From Anthostomella pinea (Eukaryota > Ascomycota > Sordariomycetes > Xylariales > Xylariaceae): a stretch of DNA of 64,000 nt. Position numbers and translations under genes: made by a program. The DNA lies in assembly GCA_963556695.1 (NCBI GenBank), contig CAUWAG010000010.1:2108001-2172000 (forward strand). Direction: 5' to 3'. The notes under the pieces are model-generated. The model searched no databases. It was not told where the DNA came from and saw nothing but the letters and a program-made list of their open reading frames with translations. Positions 1 to 11,334 of the stretch are shown in pieces (position 1 is the stretch's first letter; each line of letters opens with the position of its first letter).

Positions 1-2210
1 GGCAGGGCTATGCGGGACAATTTGCCGGCTTGCGCGGTGAACATGCTGCTTCGGGGTTTCATCGTTCATAGGGCAGACTCATCTTGAATAAACCATCGCA
101 ACTCACAGTCATCCTCGTTCAGCGAATGTCGAATTGAATGACGCCCTACACTGGACAGTCTGTTCGCCTTCCGAGCAGATGGCCATTCAGACTCATCAGG
201 GAGAGAGTAGCGGTATGGTGCGATTGCAAGGAAGACGCTCGTGCCAACGAGGGCGTCCAATCTCCCCTTCCGGACCAACAATACATGCATCAGCCACTTT
301 GGCGGCGGATGGTGTGCTCGTGCGCCTCGATGATGCGAGAATCCCATCGATCCTTCCGTAGGGTCCGTCCCGTCGCTGTCAGGTACAGATTTACCCGTTT
401 TCGTCTCTTTGGAATGTTGTCCTTCCGTTCTGCTTAGGTAAGGTATGTTGGCTACTTACCACCTGCAGCGTCCAAGTGAGGTGTCGCTGCTATGGTACGT
501 CGCTATTGGACGTTCGACCACATCGGCGGCGAATTTCGATGTACACTTCCGGCGTGTTTGGGCTGTTGCAGGCTCTCGCCGTGTCACTTCTGCCGTGTCA
601 CCAACACTGTCATTGAGTCGCAGGTTGCAGGTGAGTGTTGGTGTTCACCGTTTACCGTATGGTATTTGGTGTCCTTGCCGCATGCCAATCATCTATGCAG
701 CGAAGTGCATGAGCCCCTGTAACCGGTACCTAGATCTGTACATTGCTACATGCCACACGTCACTCGAAGCTGTTTCCCCAGCCCCTCAGACCAGGACGGG
801 AGGTCTTGACAGTGTAGGTATTTGAAGGTAGATACTGATGAGATCGATACCTTGAGGTAAGCTCGAGATGGATGCAAACCTCCCTCCAGAGCGGCCGGTG
901 GGCTCAGCTTCTTGCACGTGACGACACGGTAATCGGGCATCGAGACGGCCGGGATAGGGATGTCGGTGGCGGCTGCCGGTGGTATAATACATGAGAGATC
1001 CTGGTCTGTTATCCACTTATGCATATGCAGGGCTAGGTTAGATAGGCTGGGCAGGGACTAGGGTCGTCTTTATTTTTCGTGGCGTGTGATGGAGCACCTT
1101 TCGAGACTGTTCCTACCTTATCGCTATAATAATCTACCGACGCCGATTAAATCCATCATGTCAGGAGCACTTCATGGGCAAGACTCCTTGTCCGCTTCCG
1201 AACGAATGGATTCTTACCTTATACATGCTGGACTGGAAGAGCATTGACCGGATGCACGTCCGTTCCGCCGAGATGTTGGCAAACTGTGGCTTCATAGAAT
1301 CCAGACACCGTCAAGAGAAAAGTAATATGTTTTGTGAAGGTGCAATTCGCATTGACACTGACGACATGAAGCCCTCTTAACTTTTCGATATGTCACATCT
1401 CTGTCTCACCTAGACGTACTCGCTACACCTATATAAGTAAGGACGTATGAATCTTTCTAGTTGATGTCAATACCTGACTATATGCAGGCTCTTTGCTAGC
1501 CTGGAGTCTGGTCGAGGGTGATTCCACGACGAATTATTATTATTGTACGAGGTAGCCTCAAGTTGGGCAAGAAGTTGAGTAGCGTTATCTATGAGTGCCT
1601 CTGGACTCTGACTCGTTTATAGTCCTAATTCAGTTTGTTTCGTGGTCAACTCCCAATCTGAAAGGTATGTACCTCCTAAGCTCTGGTCAACGTTGAAAGT
1701 TAAGGAAGAGAGGCCTAGGAAGCTCCGCTCTTCCTGCAAACACTAGGACCGTCTGCCCAGAACGGCTTAAGGCGCTTGTAAAGTGGCGACAATTTATCGC
1801 GACAGACCCTGTCCAGTCTGCTAGCCGAGCAATGGTCCACCGTAACTGGCCCCTGGGACCGGTGTAAATCGCTGTAACAGTGCCACTGCTCCAGCTGTCC
1901 AGTGGCATTTTGGACTGCTGACAGCCTGACACAAAAAGAGACGGCGCCCAGGGTCCGCGTTGCTCCCCACCATTTGCACATTTCCCTGCCATCGGTCGTT
2001 GGACGTTGGACGTTCCATTTTCCCACCTCCATTACAACACACCTTCGTGATTTCTGCCACCAAAAATGCGCGCAGCTGGACTCGCTCCTAACGTCGCTAT
2101 CTCCTGTACTAAGACTAAGACTGGTCTGACAGCCTCAGGACAGAAAGGCATACAGACAGACCACACGTGCGCCGGTCGGGCGCAGGCAAAAGCAAAAGTG
2201 GACGGAGGCT
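1..2210. other. No recognisable gene
   Basis: Short open frames occur on both strands, but none shows a conserved motif, a fungal exon-intron pattern or a recognisable family. The last few hundred bases are presumably the promoter and 5' leader of the regulator gene that starts at 2211. I see no repeat or transposon terminus here. Confidence 0.5.
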
Positions 2211-4652
2211 ATGGACATGGAACACATGAGCGTTGAGGTGGCGGCAGCAGATACGGCAGCTGAGGTCGCGGCCGAGGCGGCTGCGGCTGACCCTTCAAAT
2301 CGGGCTCCGAAGAAATCAAGTCAAACATGTTCAACCTGCCGTCTGCGCAAGGTGCGCTGTGATGGACGCCGCGATATCTGCCAGAACTGCGAGCGACTAG
2401 GCTTTTCATGCTCCTTCCAGGACACAGGCTCCCCGAACCCCGATGGTGAAAACGTGACGTCCTTCTCATTGCCCCGCCGGCGCGTGAGACTGGCCTGTAT
2501 CAACTGCCACTCGCGGAAAGCCAGATGCACCGGCGAGACTCCCAGGTGCGCGAGATGCCAGTCCCAGGGCATTGACTGTGTTTACAGACCGACGAAGCGG
2601 TCCGGCGGCGTCAATGGCACAGGCCACCACGCCCACCATGGCACCGACTCTGAGCATGAAGGATCCGTCACATCCGAGCCGCCAGAGAAGAGAGCCATGA
2701 CGCAGAAGGACCACCATGGTTCTCATTACGGCCGGGCTGGAGGATCGGAGCAGCACAGCTTAGACCTCTCCGGGGCGCCGCCCTCGAGGAGATTCAGCCA
2801 TGAGCCGTACGCATTCCATGACCGCCCGCTCCATGACGCATCAAGACTGATAGTAGCCTCAGAATCGCTTTTCCAGATGAGAGCCTTATCCATCGCACGT
2901 TCAACAACTTCTTCCGTCACGTGCACCACGTTCCAATGTTCTCTTTCCTCCATCGGGCTTCACTGATGCAACGATATCATGCTGGCATGATGGATAGGGC
3001 GCTTCTGCTTGCCCTTGTGGGCATCACCTCACTGCTTACGGATCTAGGTCCTGGCGTGCGCGAGTACGGCCATAGGTGCATCGATGAATGCCAGAGCATG
3101 GTCTTGCAAGACCTGGAGAACCCATCTACCATCAAGATACAGGCTCTCGTACTAGTCATGAAGCACCGAATGCTCTCACGGAGGTTTACCAGCGCGTTCA
3201 TGCTGGCGGCGACCGCTGCACGCTTTGCATACGCTCTTCGACTCAACTACGAGAACCCGAACCTCTGCTTCCTCGCTAGGGAATCTCGGAGAAGACTCAT
3301 GTGGGCATTTCTGACGATAGACTCGGGCATCAACGGCGGGTATCCCGATTTCACTCTCCTGCCCTCCGAGTCGATGCACATACAACTCCCGTGTAACGAA
3401 CGCAACTTCGAATTTGACCTTCCGCAAGTTACCGAACATCTACGACCCATCCCCACGCAACCCTTTCCCGACGACGTGGGATCGCTGGCGCTTCACGTGC
3501 GGCTTCTGTGGATGAGAAGTAGGGTCTTGTATTGCACCAAGAATGTTCTCGCCATGCCCGAGTCGGAGGCTTTGGAGCTGCCTCAATTGATCAAGGTCCT
3601 ATCGGCAGAGCTCAGCGGTTTCAACGACCATTTACCTGCCTCTTTCAAATTTTCCGAAAGCAACCTCCAATTGCGAGCTTACTCCCCACGGCTTTGCGTC
3701 TTTATCATGATCCACGTCTGGTGGAGACAGTGTCATTGCGACCTCTATCGGATTGTGCTTACTGGACTTAAAGAGGCACTGCCACGAACAAGCGTCAACC
3801 GTCTGGAACCCCAATTCGTCTCCTTCTGCGCGCGGCAGTGTTTCGAGCATGCTTTGGCTATAGCAGAGATATTCAGGCTCATTCTCGCACTCGATGGCGG
3901 GCTGCCCGTCACCGATCTCGACCTACCAGTCTGTGCTTATCAGTGCGCGCGAATGCTTTATTTCGCCTACCAGATGAACAACGGCGAGATACATCTGACA
4001 GCGGGCCAAGTACTGGAGCATGCAAACAGGTGCTTGCAGATCGCCAAATCGATGAACCATCTTCCGGCGGGTGCCGCAATTGTAAGCCAACCAAGCCAGT
4101 CGTTACTTGGTCTATTCACACCACTAACTAGGTATAACCGTACAGGTGGCCGATCTTGAGAAGCTGATCTCTCGCGGTTTATCTGCAAGTACTACTCCCA
4201 GTCATCCAGCTAGTCCCGACCTCGTGGGCCAAGGTGGCATATCTCACCAGATGCTCTCACGACACAACCCTATTCAACAGATGCACCTCTTGGATGACAG
4301 TGAGGTCTCGACAATGCCGGTCCCGTCTCCTTCAACCCATACGCATTCTCCACGCTGCAACGCGAGCGGTGGCTCAGTGCTTACTCCCGCCTCGCAACCT
4401 ACTCCTGGACCATCGCAGCAGCGCCCTCGTGATCTGCCATTGTCTGAAATGCCATTTGGTGATCCAAATATGCCGAAGCCAAACCTGCCACCCGTGGTAC
4501 CACCAGATGGCCTAGACAATAACAACGCGTTCGAGGGTGCTATGGACGGATTCGACTTCGCATTTGAATCATTTGGGAACACCGGTGTAGATTCTGTCTC
4601 CTGGTTCTCCAATGAGTGGCTGAACAACGAATTCCCTCCCACAACTGTATGA
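2211..4652 (+). CDS. Transcription factor with two tandem Zn2Cys6 clusters
   Basis: Predicted nuclear DNA-binding regulator. I assemble three exons: 2211-2806, 2863-4081 and 4146-4652 (773 aa). The first intron (56 nt) has an ACTGAT branch site and the second (64 nt) has ACTAAC; both splices keep frame. Residues about 40-67 form one complete cluster (C-x2-C-x6-C-x6-C-x2-C-x6-C) and residues about 96-123 a second with the same spacing, joined by a basic, Pro/Ser linker. A fungal-specific transcription factor middle region follows, beginning around the HVPMFSFLHRASL motif. The C-terminus is Pro/Ser/Asn/Asp-rich and acidic, like an activation region. Most members of this family have one cluster, so the pair is unusual. 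Target genes cannot be inferred; no biosynthetic cluster adjoins it. Confidence 0.85.
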
Positions 4653-7600
4653 ATGAACCGGGGTCTTCGATTATCATCCTGGGAAAGAGCACATGCCGGA
4701 TCGACTTCTTCTCAGGGTTGCGCGTTACTGGTCAGTATTACTGCTGAGAATGCGGTCGGGCTTTGGCCAATGCTGCGCAAAACCCACGTCACGAATCTTC
4801 GGATGGTGCAATGAAAAGACAGCAGATCCTGGAATCCGTCTCATCGTTGGACTACTTTACTCGTCACAATACAGATTGCGACTATGGCTGTAAGCCATAT
4901 CATATTCCTTCCGTGGTTTCGGGTTTGATCTCCAAAAAATGAAGTCGGACTTTGGTACGATCAACGATCACGTTGCATTCTCGGACCAACCACTGCAAAA
5001 TGGGTGTGTTGGTTGGATGAAGCGCTGATTAAGAGCTTCGTGCCAAAGTCAGTCCCCCAGTTTCAACCAACAGCTTGGATCGGACACGCACGCCGTGCAA
5101 GGGCGCTCGGCGGTGGCTTGTTCGTTGCAGGTGAGAGATACGTCACCACATATGTCCAAGGGCAAGGGCGCAAGTCATGGACACACATGCCTCCTGTCCA
5201 TTAGCACGGGTGAGCGCCCGGCTTCAGAACTGAACGTCTTGGAGTGGCCGAGGGAAGAAGGCGGATTCAAAAAATGGCGGCAGGCATATGCGAGGCAATG
5301 TAGGATACACGTAAGTTCGCACTGGATGATATTGTGCTCGCACAACGACCTGCACTATGCGCCTGAACGGGCTGACGAGTTCTCGCGAAGTATCCGCGCG
5401 GATATTAAGTAAGGTGACTGGCGGACTGGTGGAAGATTGCGATGCAAAGGGACCGTTAGCAATAACAGTGCAAATGCATCGGATCCCGGCTTGAACCGGC
5501 TCACCGCATCGTCGGTCCAAGTTGATTGTTATAAGGGGAAAGTGGCATGCGGGCACTGGGCAGCAGGTTTTGCCAGTCTCGTATATACGTCAGATAACGC
5601 AACTCGCTCGACATATTGCGTGCTAGCCATAGCAAATACTTCGCTGCCCGGGTTTTCGGGGCTGACACCTTCTTGATTCTCTGCGTGAACTTGTCTTGTC
5701 TGCCTTGACGCCGCGAACCCCACAGTGGCCCCCTGTCACAGAGTGAGGGTGGCTTCGCCTTTGTGACCCTGTGGGAAACGGTTCGTAACACCCGTGGCTC
5801 TGCTCACCTCTAGCCTCGTCTTACGGGATTGTTCACTTCAAGAGTCAAACACGATGAAGATATCGCGGCTTTGGGACCTACTCACCTGGAACTATTGGCT
5901 TTCCAACGATCTGAGGTCGTGTCCCTGGGCTCGGACTCGGGGGTTCTCCATCCATGAACGCACTCTCTCGAAACTCCCTTAGCAACCAACGCCTTGCCAA
6001 TGGCCACCAACCTTCCAGCCAAAGCAGGCTCAGATCTCGAGTAGAAGTCAAGTCGCTCTTCTGTGTTCTGATTCCGGATCCAGCCCACGTGATCTTAGCT
6101 ACCTTATGACACTTGGGCGTTTTGCCTTCGAATGCGTGGTATGGCACTGGTTCTCCGGAAGCCAGTGCTATCTGAAATTCGTACACGAGCCGCCAAGATG
6201 CTTGGTTTATGGGTGAAATATAGTCGAGAGCAACGCTGAATCTGATCTGTGCCCATTCACGAGCTGGTGCTTCGGTGGAAGGCATGTCGAGCTCCCGTGT
6301 TGATGTTCTTGGAGGAAGTAGCTGTGGTGACGATTACGCGTGTTATCCTGGACGTAAATCGCGGGATGGAGGAGGTTATGACGGACCAGTCGCTTTCAAT
6401 CCGGCGGAGGAACAGCTGGGTTCATCATGACATCTGCTCATCACTCCGGCGGAACGAAAACATATCTCGGGTAATACCCAATGGACCGCGACATAGTGAC
6501 ACTTGGTCACTGGGTAGCTGCGTTCCCGATGATAGTACCGGTATGTCACTTGATATGAGCGCTCGACCGAGGCAGCATGATGCGCTTACTCCCCTATTCA
6601 GTAGAAGCATCAAGGTGCGCAAGACCTCAGCTGAATCGATGACGCTAGGTTTGGATCTCACTGCGATGTTGAATGCTTGTGTATTCGACATCAAGGTGCG
6701 ATCGCTGACGCCCTGGGAACCGTGGGGCTCCTGAATGGCAGGCAGGCTTGGTCGCTTGTCGAGCGCTTTGCGCCAAATATATTGCCGATGGTTCATAAAG
6801 ACACCGCCGGGTGATATAGCCCAGTCTGAGAACCCGTTGGCGTTCGGCTTCGATTTCCAACCGATTTTAATTTCTTCGGCTGCTATTCGACCTTGGCGGT
6901 TATCCATCGCGGGCGACAATGTGACGGACGAAGAACGGGGAACAAAGGCGGAAGAAGCGGAAATCCAATGGCGCCAGAACGGCCAGAGTCCCATAGGGCG
7001 TGGAACCTATTCGACCTGCGGATATCTCCAGCTGAAACGGCTCTTGGCCACCACCCAGGTCGATGCCGCGTATACAGGGCTTGGGTTGTGGCTACGAATG
7101 CTTGTTCCCCGGGGCAGCGCAGACGGCGTCTGGACACTGGTGTACCGAGAAACCTTCGAGTCCTCTGGCGCCCCCTATCTGCGTCGGAGGCTAACTTAAT
7201 CGCTTGTTTTAAGGTAGCGCGCCTATTATGCCCGTTGAAACTCTCAGTACCTTTCGATGTTCCCGTCAGCCCGGTACACATGCTGACGTGGAATATGTCG
7301 GCTCGCCATAAACATGGTGCTACGCCAGGTGGTCGACGTCGATCGAGAGATCGCCCTGTGAGTAATGAAGATGCCCCTTGACAACAGACCTCGAGAGATT
7401 AGAATGGTAGGTTACGTACATGTAGCCCTCTCCGCTGGGTGCTGAAGACGCCGCTCGATCTTACACCCTTCGCCCCTTTTGGTTAGGTGAAAGGCCGGCT
7501 GGCATCATCCATCTTCGGCTTCTGCCCAACCGAATAGGGTGCGCGGTGCCAGATCTACGGCACAGCAAACCTGGTGAGATCCTACACCCTTATGCAGGTC

Positions 7601-7909
7601 CTTCACATGCACGGTCTCTCCCTTATTCATCGCCGCAGCGATCCTATATGGCTCTACCCGACCACCTTTGATCTGCCCCGTCACCGTATCTTGGTTTCGG
7701 CTCGTCGAAGTAATGACTATGTGGATCCGAGATGGTGGTCTGACAAGCACAGGGGTCATGTGCTGTATATGCTCTCTGAGCCCGTTCTTGCCTGTTCTCG
7801 GCGTCGAACTCGGATTAGATCCTTCAGTGCCGTCGTCAGAGTACTCACGAATCCGGAAATATCAACAGGTTAGGAGCACATCAACCGGAATAGTACAGAA
7901 TCGCCAATC
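4653..7909. other. Long stretch without a convincing gene
   Basis: Two minus-strand open frames stand out by length (6425-6994, 189 codons; 5878-6285, 135 codons), and a plus-strand frame overlaps the first at 6735-7199. I recognise no family in any of them and cannot join them into an intron-containing gene with confidence. They may be the remains of an unidentified minus-strand gene or chance frames in GC-rich DNA. No transposon ends were seen. Confidence 0.35.
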
Positions 7910-9339
7910 ATGATGGTAAAGGGACTCACTCCACTCTTCATGCTGATCACCACACCGTTGGCTCAATACAACTTCCTCCAGAGTGGATGCAATACGAGCA
8001 GCGCGCCTACACAGGAGTTCACCCAGAAGACGATTCATACCATCAATAGTACGAGTGATGCCACCTTTGCACAGCGATATCAGATCCTGGCGGATTACTT
8101 TGAACCCGGCGGCCCCATACTCTTCGTACAAAGCGGCGCGACTGGCATGCCGGATATCGACGACGTCGACTTCTTCGACTATGCGCCTCGTTTGGGTGCA
8201 ATGGTTGCGATTCTTGAGCATCGCTTCTTTGGAACCCATGACGGGGGCAGCTATCCAGTCCCGTAGATACCACGAACGCTTTGGGCATACAGACTCGAAC
8301 AACCACTGCAGCTGTGGTGAAAAGAAAACACCACAACATATTTTCTTTTGTAAGAGGCTAGGAAAAAATCGGTTATTGCCTAGGTACTCGCCTAGGATAG
8401 CCTGTTTACAATACTTAGGGGAGAGGAGCACAGAATGGGCAAAATTCGTGGAGAAGAGCAAGTTCTTTTCAACAATCTGTCTCCGATAGATAGCTGTTCT
8501 TGAAGGACCAGATGGATGACCCCAAGGTCATACCGCCGCAACAACGGGGATGGGCCTGTGAGCGGGACTGACTGTACTTATTTTCTTGAGACCTCCACAA
8601 CCCTGCGATGCAGAGGCTCTGGGAGGCGTGGTCTGCACTACTGAGGAGCTACCCCCCACGTTAAATACAAAACAAACAAACATATCCAGTCCCGTTCGAT
8701 GCGACGGACACCGCGAACACCTCTTCTATTAGCAAAGAGACGTTCAATTTTCTGACGCTGGAGAATGTCTTGCTGGATGGGGTCGAATTTGTGAACTGGA
8801 TCAAGAGCACGATACCAGGCGCGAACGACAGCAAAGTGATATATGGCGGGGGTGTGTCCTATACTATTATGGGATACTTGCTGCGCTCTTGAAGACTAAT
8901 TCTGTACACAGCTTCGTATGGTGGGTTTCTTGCCGTATCAGCGCGCGTTCGGTACCCGGACTTATTCTGGGGAGCCATTGCCTCTTCGCCCGTTCTGAGA
9001 TCATTTGGACCAAACAGCTCCAACAAAGCCAAGTTCCTTGCCGCGAAACGGACGGACAGCGTTTACCACACCATGTCAGGTGCGGCGGCCGACAAGATCG
9101 CACCCGCGATCTCGAAGTTTCAGGACTGCCTTGCAGGTAAGAAGATTACACCAGAGTCAACTCGACAGTGCTGACATGGCGAAGAGAACAAATGCGATAA
9201 AGTCATCCCCGATCTCAACATATGTGAGGACTCGAAGAACGAAGCGACATACACAGAGCTCTATCATGCCGCACTCCAGGTCTATTCCAAGACTCCCCAG
9301 TTCAACTACCCCTGGGTATACAAATATCACACAGAGTAA
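7910..9339 (+). pseudogene. Serine peptidase family S28 gene, broken by a LINE insertion
   Basis: Secreted prolyl-carboxypeptidase-like enzyme, now disrupted. The frame opens with a hydrophobic signal-like stretch (MMVKGLTPLFMLITTPLAQ), then the family pattern TFAQRYQ..DYFEPGGPILF and the LEHRFFG motif. At 8264 coding is cut by a 418-bp insertion and resumes in the same frame at 8683/8696 with FLTLENVLLDG. A 60-nt intron (8852-8911, branch ACTAAT) splits the nucleophile elbow; after splicing it reads GGASYGGFL, with the catalytic Ser intact. Reading continues through ASSPVLRSFGP and a probable intron after about 9135, to a YKYHTE motif at 9319-9336, where the family normally has Y-x-CTE-W-G. 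It then ends abruptly in a short GGAGTAA-type repeat. The C-terminal half with the catalytic Asp and His was not found. Confidence 0.8.
8265..8682 (+). mobile_element. 5'-truncated non-LTR retrotransposon (LINE) fragment
   Basis: This 418-bp insertion interrupts the S28 gene. The flanks carry a perfect 13-bp target duplication, TATCCAGTCCCGT (8252-8264 and 8683-8695). The insert ends in an A-rich tail (AAACAAACAAACA). Its first frame encodes the typical C-terminal end of fungal Tad/I-type LINE polyproteins: YHERFGHTD, then CSCG, then HIFFC, a Cys/His zinc-knuckle pattern. The long target duplication, 5' truncation and A-rich 3' end together indicate target-primed reverse transcription. It carries no complete protein, so it cannot move by itself. 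Confidence 0.88.
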
Positions 9340-9382
9340 GGGAGTAAGGGAGTAAGGAATTAAAGGAGTAAGGAGTAAGGGG
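9334..9382. repeat. Short GGAGTAA-type tandem repeat
   Basis: A run of imperfect 7-8 bp units (GGGAGTAA, GGAGTAA) begins exactly where recognisable S28 coding stops. It is probably a simple-sequence expansion, or the footprint of another rearrangement that removed the rest of the gene. Confidence 0.6.
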
Positions 9383-9613
9383 GTATTGAGATATAATATT
9401 TATCACGGGACCGCCAAGCTGGTTTGATATCATAGTAAACCGAATCTGCTCACACCGTTGCGACCGAGATGCGCAACGCGACATGCCCGAGGGCCGAACT
9501 TACATATCTTGCGTCTCACGATCGTATCATAGAGCTTCGAGGATACGACCGACCATAGTCATCCCATAAAACATCTACTCATCTGAAGACCAGGCCAAGT
9601 ACAATGTGACGAT

Positions 9614-10401
9614 CAGGGTTGTAAAAAATACGAATCGTATTCGTACTTAGTATCGTATCGTATGGGATTTCAATACTATATGGTGCGACGGAACGCTCAC
9701 CATGACCACCATGCCACGGCTGTTCCTCCCAAAAGGATGTCGAATATCAAGCGTGGCAGCTTGACATTCAACGGTGGTACATGTACTCATGTCCTGGCTC
9801 CAGGACTCACCACATGGGCTACCTGTACCAGACCATGACATATGGTATACTATAGAGTATTATATATTTTAATAAAATTTATTCATTTTATTTAAAACAC
9901 GTTTTAAACCTAGTTTTAGATATTTATATTTAATTAATTTAACTTTATAAAGATATTTAAATATTTAAAAAGTTAAGCTATAATGATATTATTGATTGTT
10001 GTGAGATTCTAGAAGGGTCACAAGCCTTGGGGTGCCAGTGGTTGCTGCAAATGTTGTTGTCATTCTCAAGTATGTTCGGCAGGGCTAATCTACAGCTAAA
10101 TACCATACTGCACCATGCCAGGGTGGATCCACTGGTCCCCTGGCAGCCCCCTAGCGGGTACTGCACCTAAGGGCTCTATATCTGGGATCCAACATCTGAT
10201 CAATAATAATGATATCGAAAAACGCTTAAATACGTCTTAAAAAATTTCTTTCTCTTTTTAAATACATATAAGTTATATTAAAAAGTCCCACTTCTAAACC
10301 ACTGTTCAATACTATCGTATACAATTTGTATACGATAGTATGGGTTCGTATCGTATCGTATGACCCAAATACGATACTAAGTATCGTATTTTGCAACCCT
10401 G
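9614..10401. mobile_element. hAT-type DNA transposon remnant (non-autonomous)
   Basis: A 788-bp element with terminal inverted repeats beginning CAGGGTTG(T/C)AAAA at both ends. They are followed by degenerate, partly palindromic ATACGA/TCGTAT-rich subterminal sequence. It is flanked by a perfect 8-bp direct repeat, GTGACGAT (9606-9613 and 10402-10409). An 8-bp duplication with CAG-type termini fits the hAT superfamily. No transposase is encoded; the interior is mostly AT-rich and RIP-like. Inside, 9997-10194 begins TGTTGTGAG and ends GGATCCAACA, which looks like a nested solo LTR, but I could not find a matching target duplication for it. Confidence 0.82.
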
Positions 10402-10409
10402 GTGACGAT

Positions 10410-11334
10410 AACATAGACCCAGCCGAAGAGGCATGATGGCTTGTCCCATCCCACTGGAAGATGCAGCGATCATCGGAGGCAGCAGGTCTTAGCGCCATGT
10501 GGCATTCCAACGGCCTCGATGCGCTGCAACCCCACGCAGATAGGGCCAGCCTGCACAGATGCCGAGGCCTACATATATGTAGACACCTGCAAGCCCGACA
10601 AGCGAAGGTGTGGATGGGATTTGCGTTCATTCGTCATCCCGTCTGCAGTGTGCCGCCGTTGCAGGCGAACCAAGCGGTTTAATGTACCTAGGGCCTAGAC
10701 AGTCGGTGACATGTGAGTTTGCCTCCTTTTGAACCTCTCATCAGATCCATCCCTTCGATTTTGGGGTCCCCAATACATAAAGCCAGTATTCGACAGGCAA
10801 GCTGGTGAGTCCAATCGCACGGTCAAGATATGCGCGTCTCCAACATCGAGGTGCTTGCCCACTTTTGGTCCGCGTTTTGATGATTCAGCAGAAGCTCATC
10901 TCCCGTCTTACTCCACCTTTTGTGACTTCTACAGCTTTACCCAAATTCCAACTAAACTCCCACGGAGCAGGCCCAAAGTGACAGCAACCCTCCAATTCAG
11001 ACTTACAACGGTCACCGGACTTAATTCGAATCGAAAGCGCCCTTGCCTGTTGTTACACCTCATTATCTGTTATGAAGTTATAAACGGATACCCCCTAACC
11101 AGCGACCCCGCGCCCCCACGCGGCCCGCGATCTGGTTGGGGTCGGGACCCTTTCTTCTCCTTCATCTCCAACCGGGGGCGGTGAAGGGAATCAACAACAA
11201 ACAACGAACGGGTGAACACAATACTCAGCTGACAGAGACGATCTCCTCTTTAACTCTGTAGGAGATCAGTCTCATCTACGCCGGTACCTGAGCTACCCAA
11301 CCAACCTCGCGACAGAGGGTTGAACAGAAGAGCC
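10410..11334. other. Intergenic; probable leader of the dehydrogenase gene
   Basis: No conserved coding sequence seen. The last 200 bases before the start codon at 11335 are pyrimidine-rich and contain a GCCATGGCC start context, consistent with a promoter and 5' leader. Confidence 0.5.

Noticed and set aside
6425..6994. 189-codon minus-strand frame as a gene
   Set aside because: No family recognised, no clear start context or introns, and a competing plus-strand frame; kept only as a note on the stretch.
7862..8461. 199-codon minus-strand open frame
   Set aside because: It runs antisense across the S28 gene and the LINE insertion junction; the plus strand explains both sides, and the frame crosses an insertion boundary.
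9334..9382. GGAGTAA-type repeat as telomere-like sequence
   Set aside because: Units are irregular and differ from the fungal telomere TTAGGG; the tract is only about 50 bp and internal.
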